Shown here: positions 35,901 to 48,402 of the stretch, in pieces | Numbering within the stretch: the first letter of the stretch is position 1 | How the letters are laid out: each line of letters begins with the position of its first letter | From: Hyaloperonospora brassicae | Taxonomy: Eukaryota > Oomycota > Peronosporomycetes > Peronosporales > Peronosporaceae | DNA: 64,000 nt | Direction: 5' to 3' | Assembly (NCBI GenBank): GCA_947650285.1 | Contig: CANTFL010001447.1 | Span: 62,001 to 126,000, forward strand | Made by a program: the position numbers and the translations under genes | The notes under the pieces: model-generated | The model's database searches: none | Told to the model about the DNA's origin: nothing | The model's input: the letters and a program-made list of their open reading frames with translations, nothing else

Positions 35901-36550
35901 CAACGCTGAACGTCTTCTTGGCACCTATTTATGATTCCACTTAAACTCATACTGAACCTCTTTTACGCAAAGGCCATTTTTTTCAAATGATCTCATTTCT
36001 CTACATACGTCGTTAACTCAATTGACGCATGCGAGCGTGGGAACAATGTGATGGATGGGACAAGTGATACATTACAAATTATATGGTACGAATTGAATGA
36101 GATCAAGATTCAGCGTAACCATCATACAAAATCGAATCATAAATTATGAACTCGACGACGTCCGATATCGATCATAACGATTATTCACAACAACGAAAGA
36201 TAGAGAAATCAGGTTGGTGTTGACGAATGTCTCGTCGATATCGCAGTAAATTCAGCACAATTTAGCAATCATCTTGTGGAATATTCATGGAACCTTGCTG
36301 CGTGATGAAGTTTATCTTATATTACTCTGCAAATTATCACGACTGGCAAATACTGGCTTACGAGTAAAATAGGAACAAAACGAATTTACAGAGATAACAA
36401 ACAATATACGCAACATGAGTATCTCGACATCCACCTGCAGTCGACCGTCACGTCACGCCTATCCACAGCCTAAGTGGATCCTACACAGTATTGTGACCGT
36501 TGATGACAGCCCCAACATATACATTTAGTGCTGAAGACAGAATTCTTACA
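32976..36550. other. AT-rich, decayed, unidentified
   Basis: The frames at 33,077-33,334, 34,648-34,911 and 35,179-35,565 (plus) carry no motif I can name. No host gene is supported. By context this is decayed retroelement sequence. Confidence 0.4.
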
Positions 36551-36589
36551 CGCGAAAAACAGCTTAAAAAGGTATCCTACGGCTCAGCA

Positions 36590-36830
36590 TGAACGCGCTT
36601 TAAATGATGGTCCCCATCGGATCGTTAATATGCCAAGACAAATACCAATAGTAGTTCCATCTGAACTCATGAGAGAGACATGCACAAATCCGTGGATGCA
36701 TACCAACTATGAGAACTTGCATGCCGATCTCTTTTAGTGCGAGTAATATAATAGACACGAGAAAATTTCCCGCTGAAGCGAAAACCCTATTAATAAAATT
36801 CACTACCCCTATTTTTGCTGTTTATAAGAA
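36590..36830 (-). pseudogene. Gag scrap, same family as elements A and B
   Basis: On the minus strand VLIVGMHPRICACLSHEFRW matches the ILMGMHPDENSSCSTEELSR block of element A. The LTR copy C lies about 1.8 kb upstream on the same strand, less than the 3.4 kb in A and B, so this element C has lost part of its interior. Confidence 0.5.
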
Positions 36831-37704
36831 GTGATTGGCATGTATATGACCATTGTTCCATCCAAAGACTTGATAGAGCCATATGCCGACTTTGCAACAT
36901 CATAGTACTTCAGACGTGACCTACGAGAAAGAGTAGGGCATGTCATAATCAGCTATCTTATAATGCAAAGGCTACTGATGACGTCACGACATAGAGTACA
37001 GAAGATACAATAGTAAAACGTTGTAGGGTTAGGATAAATAATATAAAGTAGTCTTGATTACTTCTCTAAACCACTAATACGACACGTCTACCCAATTAAA
37101 AAATAATCTGTTGTCGACATTGAGTCCGATTAAACAATGAGTTCAGCTAAGCAAGTATTTCTTTTACAATGGAAGTTGTTAAAGGTCTTTCTACACTGCA
37201 AATAATGCCTAAATATCCGTTTTGAAGAAGTGCAGACATATTAGAGCATTTGGTTCCAGCCCAGCACAAGTAATGTAACGGCTCATCGACTCATGGCCAT
37301 AAAGTAGCGACTTTGAGGGCTTTGACCTGCAATTAAAAGAAACGACGGGACAAGCATCCTGAATTCGAAGAAGATCTGATTAATTATGTTCCCGAGCGAG
37401 AGATTTATGGGCTTTCCGAACATTTGGGCCAATCAAGTGTTTAGGTACTTGATCGGTGGACTCCTCCCGAATAAAAAATAATGTACCTCCTTTACATTTT
37501 CTTGATGAAAGAATTCTTGTAAGACTCGCGAAAGAAATTGGCCTTTTAGTTTGTCTCATAGAAAGGTGAAGTGTGTTGAAGTTAGACTAGGTTATGGAGC
37601 TGTCGCGGAGAAGAAGTTGGGCTTGCGGCCGTGGATCAAAACCAAATTGTGAGTAGTATACAAATAAGTCTAGTATCGTAATTAAATAACAATGAAATCG
37701 GTGA

Positions 37705-37992
37705 TTCTCATCCACCAATTTTGTGTCCTCTCTTCATCGCTTGCATTTTATACCGAATACTAGGTGTATGTATCTTTATATACATTTGGTAAGAACTCTG
37801 CTTTGCCAAATGCAAAATGAAAAGATTGCACGGTTTTAAGGGACGAAACTTCGGAAAAAATGTAGTTCTGGTGACCCCAAACATCAGGTCGTGATGATCA
37901 GTCACAGTCAATTTGCACACGGCGGGATTCGAACCCACGCTTGACCGGATGGAATATCCCTATCTTAACCATGTAGCCATTATATTCCCCCA
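37705..37992 (-). repeat. tRNA-derived, SINE-like fragment
   Basis: The minus strand holds a near-consensus A box (TGGCTACATGG, 37,969-37,979) and a perfect B box (GGTTCGAATCC, 37,925-37,935) in a good T-arm (GTGGG, loop TTCGAAT, CCCGC). The anticodon arm does not fold with a 7-base loop, so it is not a working tRNA. The sequence downstream on the minus strand (to about 37,705) would be the body of the element. Oomycetes are known to carry tRNA-derived SINEs; the family here was not matched. Confidence 0.5.
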
Positions 37993-38022
37993 CCAATATC
38001 GCTAACATCCCACAATAGAATC

Positions 38023-38530
38023 ATGCTAAAGAACCATACAGCTTATGCCAATATAAAATATACATCCTGCATATGTCGCCGCAACAACTCGCTAACAGAG
38101 TTTTTTTACTTAATGGAATGTAGCTCGCGACACACCATGTACCATTTGTGTGCTGATAAAACGGACAGGGTAAACTTTATGATCAACCTAGTCCATAGGC
38201 GTGGGTGTTACTGTCGACAAAAAAGAACCACATATCTTCACAGTGCGTACTTCTATCCAAGGAATCTAGTTCAATATGTTTAGCTCAGGTCGTAAAACGC
38301 CTCAAAGTAATGACGCAACTTGGATGAATGAGCCGAAAATTGACGACTGTGCTGCTTTAATGAACATGTTCAATAAAAGACATCTGTGCGCTGTAAGCGC
38401 CACGTGTGTGTTGAACTCGGCAATATACACATTTCTAAACGCGTTGCTCCAAATGCCTACGGAACTAAAATTCGGACCTCAGAGTCAGCGCAGAAAACAA
38501 CAAAACATGCGAGCTCTGGCGTTAATATGA
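38023..38530 (+). other. Two small open frames, unidentified
   Basis: Frames of 86 and 84 codons overlap by a few bases (38,023-38,283 and 38,276-38,530), both with ATG starts. The first has several Cys (CICRRNN, CYCRQK). I see no domain, and they lie between a SINE-like piece and an LTR, so they may be chance or retroelement remains. Confidence 0.2.
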
Positions 38531-38586
38531 CTATGTGTGGTCGACAGTCGATCTCCTGGTGAAGTTTTTGTCCGAACCGGGGATGT

Positions 38587-39416
38587 TGTAATGTAGAGAA
38601 ATACCCCTATTAATAATTACCCAATTTAGACTCATTCGAAAGTTGAAACTCATCAAGTCGAAATTCGACGATTTGAACCTTGACAAGTGAGATGGTTTAT
38701 AGACTAAGGTTTGTATGGAGCTGACAGAAGAAGGAGTTGGAGCCTATCACGTCGCCCTCACTGAAAAAAAGTGATAAAACTGTACAGTGCAGAATTTTCT
38801 TGGTCCAAGACACGCGTGCACTTGAGGTAAGTCCCTGCATAGGCTAGATTATGCCTCCTGCCGTCGAATCTTGAGAGATATAGCTTGTAGAGGTATAGGC
38901 TGGTAGAGTCAAGCGTTAAGCAAGGCCCGGGTTGAGCATCGCTCGCTACCACCGAAAGAAGGAATCTCGCCGTCGACGATCCGGTATTTCTCAGTGAAAG
39001 GGACCGTTGTGAGCCTCGTCAACGACGAGCCTGATAGGCTTAAGAGAAGGTACCGTTCTCTAAAGATTTGTTTAAGTGACAAGCCGGTGGGCCTCAGCCG
39101 AGGGCACCGTAATTCTTCTAGTTGGGTGTACACTGCGCCCGGTGACCTGTAAAAGCGCGTGAGCGTCGGCTTCCATCCTTTGGAGTGAAGTCACAGAAAG
39201 TGAAAGGGTTAGAAGCTGCTGAGCTCAGGCCTACTTTCGGAGGAATAGATTGTAAGGAATAAGTAATGCGAGAGCCGCAACTAAACCCCGAAGGGGAGAA
39301 TTACGCGGGGGACTTACCCTCACGTACAAGTCCGTGCACCGACTAAGCTCGGCGATTGTTGTGTTTGTGCGTTGAGTCTGTTGTCTGACAGATTTGACTA
39401 ACTACTATACCAAACA
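38587..39416 (-). repeat. LTR copy C
   Basis: On the minus strand it begins TGTTTGGTATAGTAGTTAG at 39,416 and ends TCTCTACATTACA near 38,587. It has the hairpins CCGA...TCGG (about 39,339-39,352) and CCCCTTCGGGG. The central coding-like stretch is shared with copies A, B and D. It is closer to A than to B and D. Confidence 0.75.
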
Positions 39417-41789
39417 GTAATTAAAAGCAATGTAGTCATTCGATATAAGCAAGCGTATGTTGAAAGAGAAAGTCTCTTAACAAATATCGTGCGTATAATA
39501 CGCTCCAAAGTGGTACAGTGTTGCTCGTGAAAAATCTGTAACGCTCGAACACAATAGGCAAGACGTATAGGACGCATATAAACAAGATTGTGAGGAGGAG
39601 GTAAAGTGATTATATACCTTTTCAGGATGGAGCTCGACAATAAGAATGAGCTGCACTCTGGTCGGGCGGTCCATTCTCGCGTGAAAAAAAACTACATGGA
39701 GCCGCATGCCGACTCGGATATTGATGACAATATAATTGAGTTATATATGTGAGTTAAAGGTGTGCTTGCTGAGAATCAGATGTTCAGTCGCTTAATAGCA
39801 GCTTACAATGATCGATCTAGGTCATCTGGGGACATAAGTGATGTAAGACACGTATTGACAATGGTATGGATGTTTCACTTTACGTAAAGACACTTAAGCT
39901 AGACGTCAAGCGTTTACGTTCTGATGAGACACTCCAGTATATCAAGCCCTTTTTAAACATGCATTTTTTTATACATTGCTTCCAAAGATTGGTATGAACC
40001 CTCCTTAATGGGTCTATGGAAGGCTGCGAACATTTCATACATAAAGGTGTCAAAGCGAACACATGATATATGGAGCCTGCTCATCCCAGAACTCCTACTT
40101 CTTAATCGTATTAGTTTAGAGCCGCCGACACGATCAATGTACTATCTAGCAACAGTTTAAACACTAAAGTTTATGCGGCTATCTAATTTGACATAATGGT
40201 AAAGCAATTATGTAATAAAGTTGATACGACAAAAGTGGAACTGCATTGCCGCTGCACGTCATCAATGTTTGCTTAATCTAGAGACGACAGGCTGGTGGAC
40301 TTGGACTTTCCATAAAAGGTTCGTTGGTAACTATGAAGTGTAACATTATAAGTCATCGAGTGCCCGTCAATAGTGTAGAACGCTACGGGTTTATATTCAA
40401 AATTGTGATTATATCGAAATCTTAAAATGTGAAACGCGCATTAATTCGCTGCAGAACGGCCAGCGGTTACAACCGACATCAAGAATACGATTTTTGGCGT
40501 ACCGAATGTAGCTCGGGTCACCATTAGAGCTAGTGGAAGACCTACGGTGTCGAGCAGACAACTGGCTACACCTGGGTTGTATTGTAATACCCACACGATT
40601 GTCTTAAGTAGCTGAATGTCACTCACTGCGGCGATCAAAGAAGATGAAGTCAAAGTACTCGGCTGCCGTCAATGGCTGCTAAGTAATTTGATCGATTTGT
40701 CTAATGTTGTAAACGGACACACTGATTTCTAATTCCAGTTTGGAATATGAAATATGTACCTAAAAACGATAATAAATGTATCGATTTAATCTAAAATCAA
40801 GCAAACATACTCATTTTCCACTACGACTGCAGCGAAGAGTGTAATTGGAACAAACATTTCACATGACAGGTGGACTAGAAGAAAAATATAGTAAGTTTAC
40901 GTAGATGGCTATAGCAAGCGATTTATTATTCGTCCGTGCATTAAAAGCTATCTCAAAAAAACAGCTGATGTGAGGAAAGATAATCCACACGCTCAGACTT
41001 TCCCACTGTCTGAGAGTTACCTTTTGATCTATGCCTTGCTCCATATTATTTTGCGTATTTATTGTCTTAGTCGAATAAATATGGCTTCATTTCTTCGCTA
41101 CGGCCTTGAAAATTTCTGATTTCGTCATGTCTTTGGTATTGCAGTTCGAATATTTTGTGGAAATGACACGGCTATTTGGTTATCTTGCATCAATTTCGCA
41201 TGATGAAGGCTTCGAATTTTATATTTAATCTTCTGTTTACTTAAGCTCTCACAAGATCTTAACATACAGTCCTTTTTCTTGCATCCTGCGTCTAATGGCA
41301 ATCCAAGTTGTGAGTACTTACGCAATCCGAACCAAATATACCGAGATCGATCTTCGCGATCTTGAACAGAAATATAAGTTCGGGTCTGTGTCTCAGGATT
41401 GGTATAGCTTCAGTCGTTGAATATAAGGATTTTAGCCTGTAGAGGAGGGGCGCTAGTATCAATTACAAACACAACAATTATCTAAATTTATAGACCAATT
41501 GTATTACTGGATACCCTATAAGTATACCTTTAACGAACCCCATGATATTGTCCAAAGCGATATCGTTTATACGCTATATTAGATACTCAAATATTTTTTG
41601 AAAAAAGTGCTGCGGTAATGTCAATTTGCGATGATTATCACATTATTGTACTTTTCAATATCACTGGTAAAAAAATATAGCTTCACCTTTCGAGATCGCT
41701 ACTCTCACATAATCTAGCGGCATCATTTTAAACACCTTCCACAAGTACTTAAAGCTAAATTTAATAAATCCTTATGATTGCGCATCATT
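39417..41789. other. AT-rich, no gene seen
   Basis: Only short frames without motifs (for example minus-strand 40,653-40,441). No feature is supported apart from the general decay. Confidence 0.4.
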
Positions 41790-42585
41790 AAATATAGCTT
41801 AATCTGCAGTCATTTATATAAAAGCGGGAAAATAACAATTGCCGAACTAATTCGGCATATCGAACTGGTTTGACAGAATAATTTCCTCCGCGGTTTGCTC
41901 CTTAAACCCCGTTGTAGCTTTCGCCTAATTGATTCCTCGCAACCTATCTATTTGTATAGAAGACAGCCTGTACTCAGCAGCTTCTAAATCTCTTACTTTC
42001 TGTTACCACGAAACAAACGGATGAAAACCGACGCCTTACCCGTTTTACAGGTCACTCGACGCATCTACCGGGCTCACCGTCTCGTCGTCGATGAGACTCA
42101 CAATGGTCTCTGTTACTGAGGTTTGCCGTCTAGTCGGCAACGAGACTGCTTCTTTCGCTGGTATCAAGCGTTACCCGACCCGGGTCTTCCTAACCTCTTG
42201 GCGCTACCTAGTCGATATGTCTACAAGCTATGCCTCTCGACTTTTCGACGACAGGTATAATCTAGCCCGCGGAGAAAGTTACCTTAATTTGTACGCGCCT
42301 TCAACTTAGGAAACTCTGCACTTTATTGATTGATCCCTTTTTCTGTATCGCCGAGTCAGCTTGAGTAGCTCTCAACCCTTCTTAAGCTCTAGATGCAGCT
42401 AAGCTGTTAAGCTGACGTTCGGTCTCCTAGCGCTCAGCACTATCACGTGAGTATGTCGACCTCTAGTTCGTCGATCTCCGGTTCGTCAACCCCAGTTCGC
42501 CGACCATTAGTTAGATGAACGTCAAATTGCTAAGAGGGTTTATAGTTCCCTCACCACTGTTTTATAATCTTTCTGTAGGTACTTT
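41790..42585 (+). repeat. LTR copy D
   Basis: It aligns with copy B (32.1-33.0k) in inverted orientation, almost base for base from 41,930 to 42,310, but lacks about 100 bases that B has just before ACCGGGCTCACCGTCTCGTC. It holds the hairpin TGCCGAA-CTAA-TTCGGCA (41,840-41,857). The outer ends are blurred. Confidence 0.65.
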
Positions 42586-43930
42586 ACGTATGTATTCATG
42601 AGAAAATAGTTACGTACGTCTATAAGCGTAATAATGGCTTCGTCAAGTACTAGCATACCAAGAAGTGATGAAATAGAGCTTTTAACAAATAACAGGAGAA
42701 ATATGCAAGATACTTATTGAGTCAGCCACCACTAGCATAGATCCAAATCCACGAAATGCCACGATATTTCATGTATAGACATTTAGACATGTATGCGCTA
42801 TATAAGCTTTTTTGGCTAAAACATATGAACGAAACATGATCAAAAATACATCTTTATTAGCCCAAACGATATGTGTGTTAACGAACTCACTAAGTGGTCA
42901 AAGGTCAAGTGCAGCGAATTTTGTTGAAGGTCAAGCTACGATATTTTTCTTATGGAGGCGTTTAGCAGTTCAGCTAGACAATGTAATTTGATAGTACTGG
43001 ACTGATATACATATTCATCAAATGACACAAGCAGACACTTACATCGCCTTATAATCCATTAAAAATTGACTTACCCGCTAAGAACGAATCACGGCTTTAG
43101 GACTCATAGTCAATCAAGTCGAGATCAGAAGAAGCAAACGCGAATGATTGGAACAAAGTCAAGCTAACAAAAGTTTTAGAAATAACGCGATAGGATGTTG
43201 TTCAGCAACATGCACCAGTCACGTGAATCACACTAAAGTATAAAGGGAATTGGTATAAAAGCATGTGAATCGAAAAACTTGACCGATTTGTGTAACGCGT
43301 TAAAACATCAGTCTACATGTCTGTACAGCAACCGTACATAAATTACGCAAAGTATATGGTACCTTTGATCACGTAATCGATAATACAAGTTCGAATAAGT
43401 ATCTTACAAGTTAGGCTACTTACCAGATTAAGTTAAGACGATATCGACTATATTCAACAATTAAGGGTGAATTAGGTGTTCCATCACTTATAAAATTATC
43501 ACACAAGGTTTTAAAAGCCACGAGCAACTTATTGTATTTAGTAGGATTGCACTTTCGCCCCAGCTTTTGTAGTGGTGTGTGACATGTAGGTTAAAACACA
43601 TGAGGCCAATAAAAAAATTGAACCCGACAATGTCTTCTTGTATCTCAAACTGGACATTCTGCACGGTATGTTGGAGGTAAAACAAATCTCAATCTCCAAT
43701 CATGTATGCATCTCCGACCGAATTTGTAAATACAAAAACGTGGATTTTTGGTTGTGCAATCAACCATATATTGTGCGAAAGCAGTTAAGTTAAAATTTAG
43801 ATATGGTTCGTCACTTACTAGTTAACGTTTGATCAATCTGTAAGGCTCTTTAAAAGTTCTATTATAATTGTTTGAACAATTTGGGTACACATCCGGTTGT
43901 TCATCGATTGTGTATTGATTGATGCAGTCG
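42586..43930. other. AT-rich, no gene seen
   Basis: No domain found; decayed interior of element D by position. Confidence 0.35.
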
Positions 43931-43984
43931 CTTCTAGATCTTAATGCGCTATTACACATGTAGATTACCTGTTTACCACAATTG

Positions 43985-44215
43985 ATAGTTTCCCGTTGAA
44001 TCTGCTCTGTCTATGCGGCAAGTGACTAAAGAATGTCATGATGGCATGATGGCTGAACTTGCTAGGCATAGATCAGTGTTTGTGTGCGTTCATGAGCATT
44101 TTACATGGTTACGAGTGTCATTCGGACTCAATAACTCCCCAAAATTTTACCATAACATAACCGAAAACGTAGTGCGGGGATTTGTTCAATCAAGGAGTTG
44201 ATGTTTTTCAGAAAA
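43985..44215 (+). pseudogene. Reverse transcriptase scrap of element D
   Basis: An ATG-started frame of 62 codons (44,013-44,201) contains SVFVCVHEHFTWLRVSFGLN and KFYHNITENVVRGFVQ. These fit the RT block AFVC-LGHFEWLRMPFGLKNAP--YQ--IDN-LWGFVQ of Ty3/gypsy. It lies only 1.4 kb from LTR copy D, so the interior is much shortened. Catalytic Asp boxes are not readable around it. Confidence 0.65.
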
Positions 44216-46874
44216 TGTAAGAAGAAAAAGATAAGCATATGTGGCAACGATTTAAGGATGCGACTAACGCCATAACTCACAACAGTAATTGAGTCGATAT
44301 AAACTTCTGATGCAAATAAACGCTTTTTTAGATCGTCTGAACCGTTACAACGTCTATCGGACCAATGAAAATTTATGTTTTCGTGCAAGCAATGATTTGA
44401 AGCCTAGTTTGAATTGATGTGTGTGAGTTGGTCTTCCATACATGACATTCGTGTCAGTGATAGATCTTACGCAGAATGTCTGTCGACGCCTACCCAAATA
44501 TTGGAGCGCTTCACGGAGTGACGAATAATAATAGTATTTACAAAATGTGTCTTTGTCCGGACTTAAAAGTGTTATTTAGACGTACACAATCAACGCTTGA
44601 GCAATTGCAGCCGACTTTTAATTCGTATCACCTAAAATGATATAATGTCTGCCTTTAACTTTGTGGAAAAAGATGCAAGCATATTTGCTAATAGTGTAGA
44701 ACGAGATCCAGTTTTATTTAATTAATCCCGTAAGGAGCGGTGGTAAAGTCGAAAAATGACCAGGATTTCAAGATAAGACCAAATCGACGACAGCTCGAAC
44801 ATCATAAGAACTGCGTATGCAGGAGGTCGATAACATGTCCACTAAGTGACACTCCGACCTGGTGACAAATTTTCACGTGACACCGTAAAAAAGTCGAGCA
44901 CTCAGCATCACGTTTTCCTAGAGAACAGAGATAATATGCTGCATCCATTACGATTCCACGGGCGCGTGTAAAATCAGCGAAGCGAGTTATTACCAAGTAA
45001 ATTAGTAAATCCTAGTTAGCTAACCCTTCTGAAGATCGCTTCCACTCTAATCGCTAGGCAAAAACTCATGTTTATACTCGACCTCTAGCCTGAAATGCTC
45101 GTTCGTAATAAAATAGCTTTATAGGCGCGCGACGATAAGCAGTATGGTCATTACCCGTTGTAGGTTACACCAGTCATCTAGAACGATGTTGGTATCACTC
45201 AGCTGTCAAGATCGTCGATTAAGTATCGATGAGGATCAAAGAAACACTGCGGCAACTGTCACGGTCCGTGAAGATTTTTTTCAAGTATGTGCCACAATCC
45301 GGAGCTAATATACCCGTAAGTTGTTATAAAATTACTGGAATTTCTTTTATATAACGATTTAGTCAAGACAGAGAAGCATGAGGTACGGCATCGATTTGTA
45401 AATGATGTGGAAGACAGTTGAGCGGGACAGCGTGGTCGCAGGAAGTGCTTACCTATCATCAATAACGATTCAACATGTAGAAACGCAAGCATAGATTACG
45501 AAACGCAAGAGTCAATTAGCCACAATGTCACTGATTAGTTATTGCTAGCGACTGACGACTGGCCATCCAACAGGCGATGGACGTTATTGCTTGCATATTC
45601 TTATCGTTACAGGTGTCACGGAGTTGACAGAAAGCAAAAATATGCGGGCACAGTAGAAAAGCGATAATAGCACATTAAACATTCACTTCGTGCTTTATGC
45701 AGCTTTGGGTAGTCCCAACCGTTGGGTGAGAATACTACTTAATAATTGATGGAACAACGATCCGTCACGTAGATACTCCTTAGATTGTTACACATGAGTC
45801 GCAGCTTCATTTCAAAAGTCCATATTGTGTGATGAGATCCGATGTAATTGTAGTATGGGCGCGATGCCGAGGCTCACACTCTTTTTCCGGTCGTTTATAC
45901 AGACGACATTGTGAAAAAAATGGGTGTCATTGCGGACATTTCTGTCCTGGTCGACGCCTATCTGCCTTCTGGTAGTTGTGGTGGTCAATGTGCGGTTCCA
46001 ATAAGTTCTAAAAGTTTATATTTAGCTCTAAAAGTAAAACATAACTCACATCCCAATCTAGTTAAGTCCTTCACGGGGCCCCAGTGGAAGGCCGAACCGC
46101 GCCGGGCGCGCATTTTCAGTAGCGAAATCTTCGATCATGCTTTCTCTACTTACTACGTGGTCACAAAAGTGTGCCGACGCTGGCCTCGCGATTTGTAGTC
46201 TTCCGTCGAAACCAGAACTGTTGCGTTTTCTTACTATGTCGACTAAGTGGGAATGGCACGAATGCTGGAAGCGTAATCGCTTCGCTTACTTTCGACGGTG
46301 TCATCATTTGACCTTCAGGTTTCGTAGACGGCCTTACCATGTTGTTCAGATGAGGTGATTGTGTGGACAAAGCGATGCGGACTTTTGAAAACGAAGGATC
46401 ACGACAGCCCGATAGTAGCTGCTACGTGATTTGAAAGTGTCGCCTCAACGGGGGCTAAGTGTAGCGGTTGCCGGCACTTGTTGCAGCTAACACTACACAC
46501 TGTGCGACGAACCATTTGGCACAATCGCCTGGTCGAGTATGTTGTCGAATGTGCCAAGGAACTGCAGAGTAGAAGGGTGTATACAGAGTTGATGTGCTGC
46601 GCGACATCAAGTCGAGACCACGCGTTCGCGTGGCAGACAGAAACTTCTTGCCATGGATGTTACCGTGTTGCGATTGCTATTCTTACATCGTTCAGTCCGT
46701 TGGTCACGACACTCTTGGACCCACTGGCCGATCAATGGAGGAAATCGTTTGAATGCTCTATCGTGGCGATCGCCGTTGAACTAGGATCCATTGACTGCAA
46801 CACTCTCTCATCTTTCCGTCTACCCCGCGAAGCGCTAGGTCAGGAAACGTTTGCGTACGTACTACAAATCGACC
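44216..46874. other. Transition from repeat block to gene block
   Basis: To about 45,900 the sequence is AT-rich without readable domains. From about 45,900 the base composition becomes more even. Plus-strand frames at 45,911-46,198, 46,137-46,358 and 46,478-46,897 have no recognised domain; the last overlaps the 3' end of the next gene. I cannot tell whether any is real. Confidence 0.3.
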
Positions 46875-48286
46875 TCACGGATCGAGTTTCACGTTGAAGT
46901 AAGTATGTTGCAAGCGCAGGTCCAAGTTGATGAGGAATGGCTCAAGTACATGCTCGACGTTCTTGGGCTGTAAGACCAACGTCGCGACACGCTCGGCGAA
47001 CTCACCCTCCCCTGGAATAGAACCGTCAGGGTTAGCACAAACAATCGACACGACTCGACCTCGATTGCATAGCGTATCCATCTTACATGGTGGCAAAAGT
47101 CCTGCCTCGAATAGTTTGCATACGTACGCGCGTGCCAGGTCTTCCGACTGACTGGCTACCATTGCCGCCAACCAGGGCCGAAAAGTCCAGAATCGAATGG
47201 GCTTACACGCTATCCACCCACGCACGATCGTCACAAGATCTTCCTTCATTCCTCGAAGCTGCGACGGCTCTTCTCGAGGCCATTCACACATGACTAGCAT
47301 CAACAACACCACTTCCTGCAATGCACGCGATTTGTGTCACAGTGTCTCCCCCATCATCCCAACATTTGCACTGCACCGCGTAGGAAAAACTCGTACCCGA
47401 ACCTCTTGACTCTCAGGTGCCTCGAAACATTCGCGCAGGTCCTTCAAAAAGGTCTGGTACGTCCCTGGCTTGTTTGCGGCACGGGCATCTCCTACATTTC
47501 GCTGCAACGTTGTCGCCATGGACTTCAATTGAAGTGTGCGGGGCGAGAAAGCGTAGCTCTTCAGCGGTAGCACTTCGATCCACCCTGTAAGCACTTGACG
47601 CAGCACAGCACCACCGAGCAATTCGTTATATGGTAGTCCATCACGACTGCTTCATCTGTTCCTTGTCATTTCCTCGCAGCCATACCTTGTACCCTAACGC
47701 ACTTGCAACTTTCGCTCATTCGACGAGCTATCGCCAACAAAACCTTCATGCGAGAAGCTCCGACCACCTTCTCGGTCAGCAATGCACTGAAGAAAGAGAT
47801 AGAGACAATCACACCGGATGAGCTAGTCCATACTTCATTATGCCATAAGTAGCAACTCGATTACCTGTGGGGCGCATGCTTCTCTAGCTCTTCCATGGAC
47901 AACGTGGTAGCAGCATCCTCGCGACTCGTTTGCAACTCGTTTAGCACAGCGCATAGCACTTCAGATCGTGCTGGATGAGACGCTAAGAATGGACTGTGAA
48001 GAATCGATTGCAACAAATGCACGCGTGCGTGACGAAGGGCGTCTGCTGTCAACGTGACGTCTAGTGGCAACGTAGGCAGCGTGGCCACTGGGAACCAGTC
48101 CCGGATCTGCATATCAATGCCACTCTGCAGGAACTCGCCGTCGCTTACTGCATCTTCGGCTGCGTGTGCCCATTGCAAAGCTCGTTGCAGCGACTTGAGG
48201 TTCCATGCGTGCAGCTGAGATGTCTGAGTGAGGTTTGCGAGCTTTACAAACGATCGCACCTGCGCTGCGAGCTCGACGTTCTTCAT
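46875..48286 (-). CDS. FANCF-like protein (Fanconi anaemia core complex), 4 exons
   Basis: My exon model is 48,286-47,865, 47,786-47,703, 47,646-47,397 and 47,315-46,875, with GT-AG introns of 79, 56 and 81 bases, giving 398 residues. The ATG at 48,286 opens the first coding exon. The N-terminal block LHAWNLKSLQRALQWA resembles the W-x5-RRALQWA block of vertebrate FANCF. The last exon keeps the helical pattern of the FANCF C-terminal repeat (VVLLMLVMCEWP..., WLAAMVASQSEDLARAYVCK, LFEAGLLPP), and vertebrate FANCF has about the same length (374 in human). FANCF is an adaptor in the nuclear ubiquitin ligase complex that marks DNA crosslinks. The stop of NDOR1 lies only 116 bases upstream. The family call is by eye; the second exon and its donor site are the least certain. 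Confidence 0.55.
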
Positions 48287-48402
48287 ACCACTTATTGTTT
48301 TCTCGAGTGTTAAAGCAAAAGAACGCGAAACTGAGTGTGATTGTTGCGCTTTAACACTGCGCTAGATGCAGTCATACGTGGTGTATGTTGTATGGATCCT
48401 CT

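Noticed and set aside
37918..37992. A functional tRNA gene
   Set aside because: The T-arm is good, but the D and anticodon arms do not fold and no anticodon can be read; a SINE head or tRNA relic fits better.
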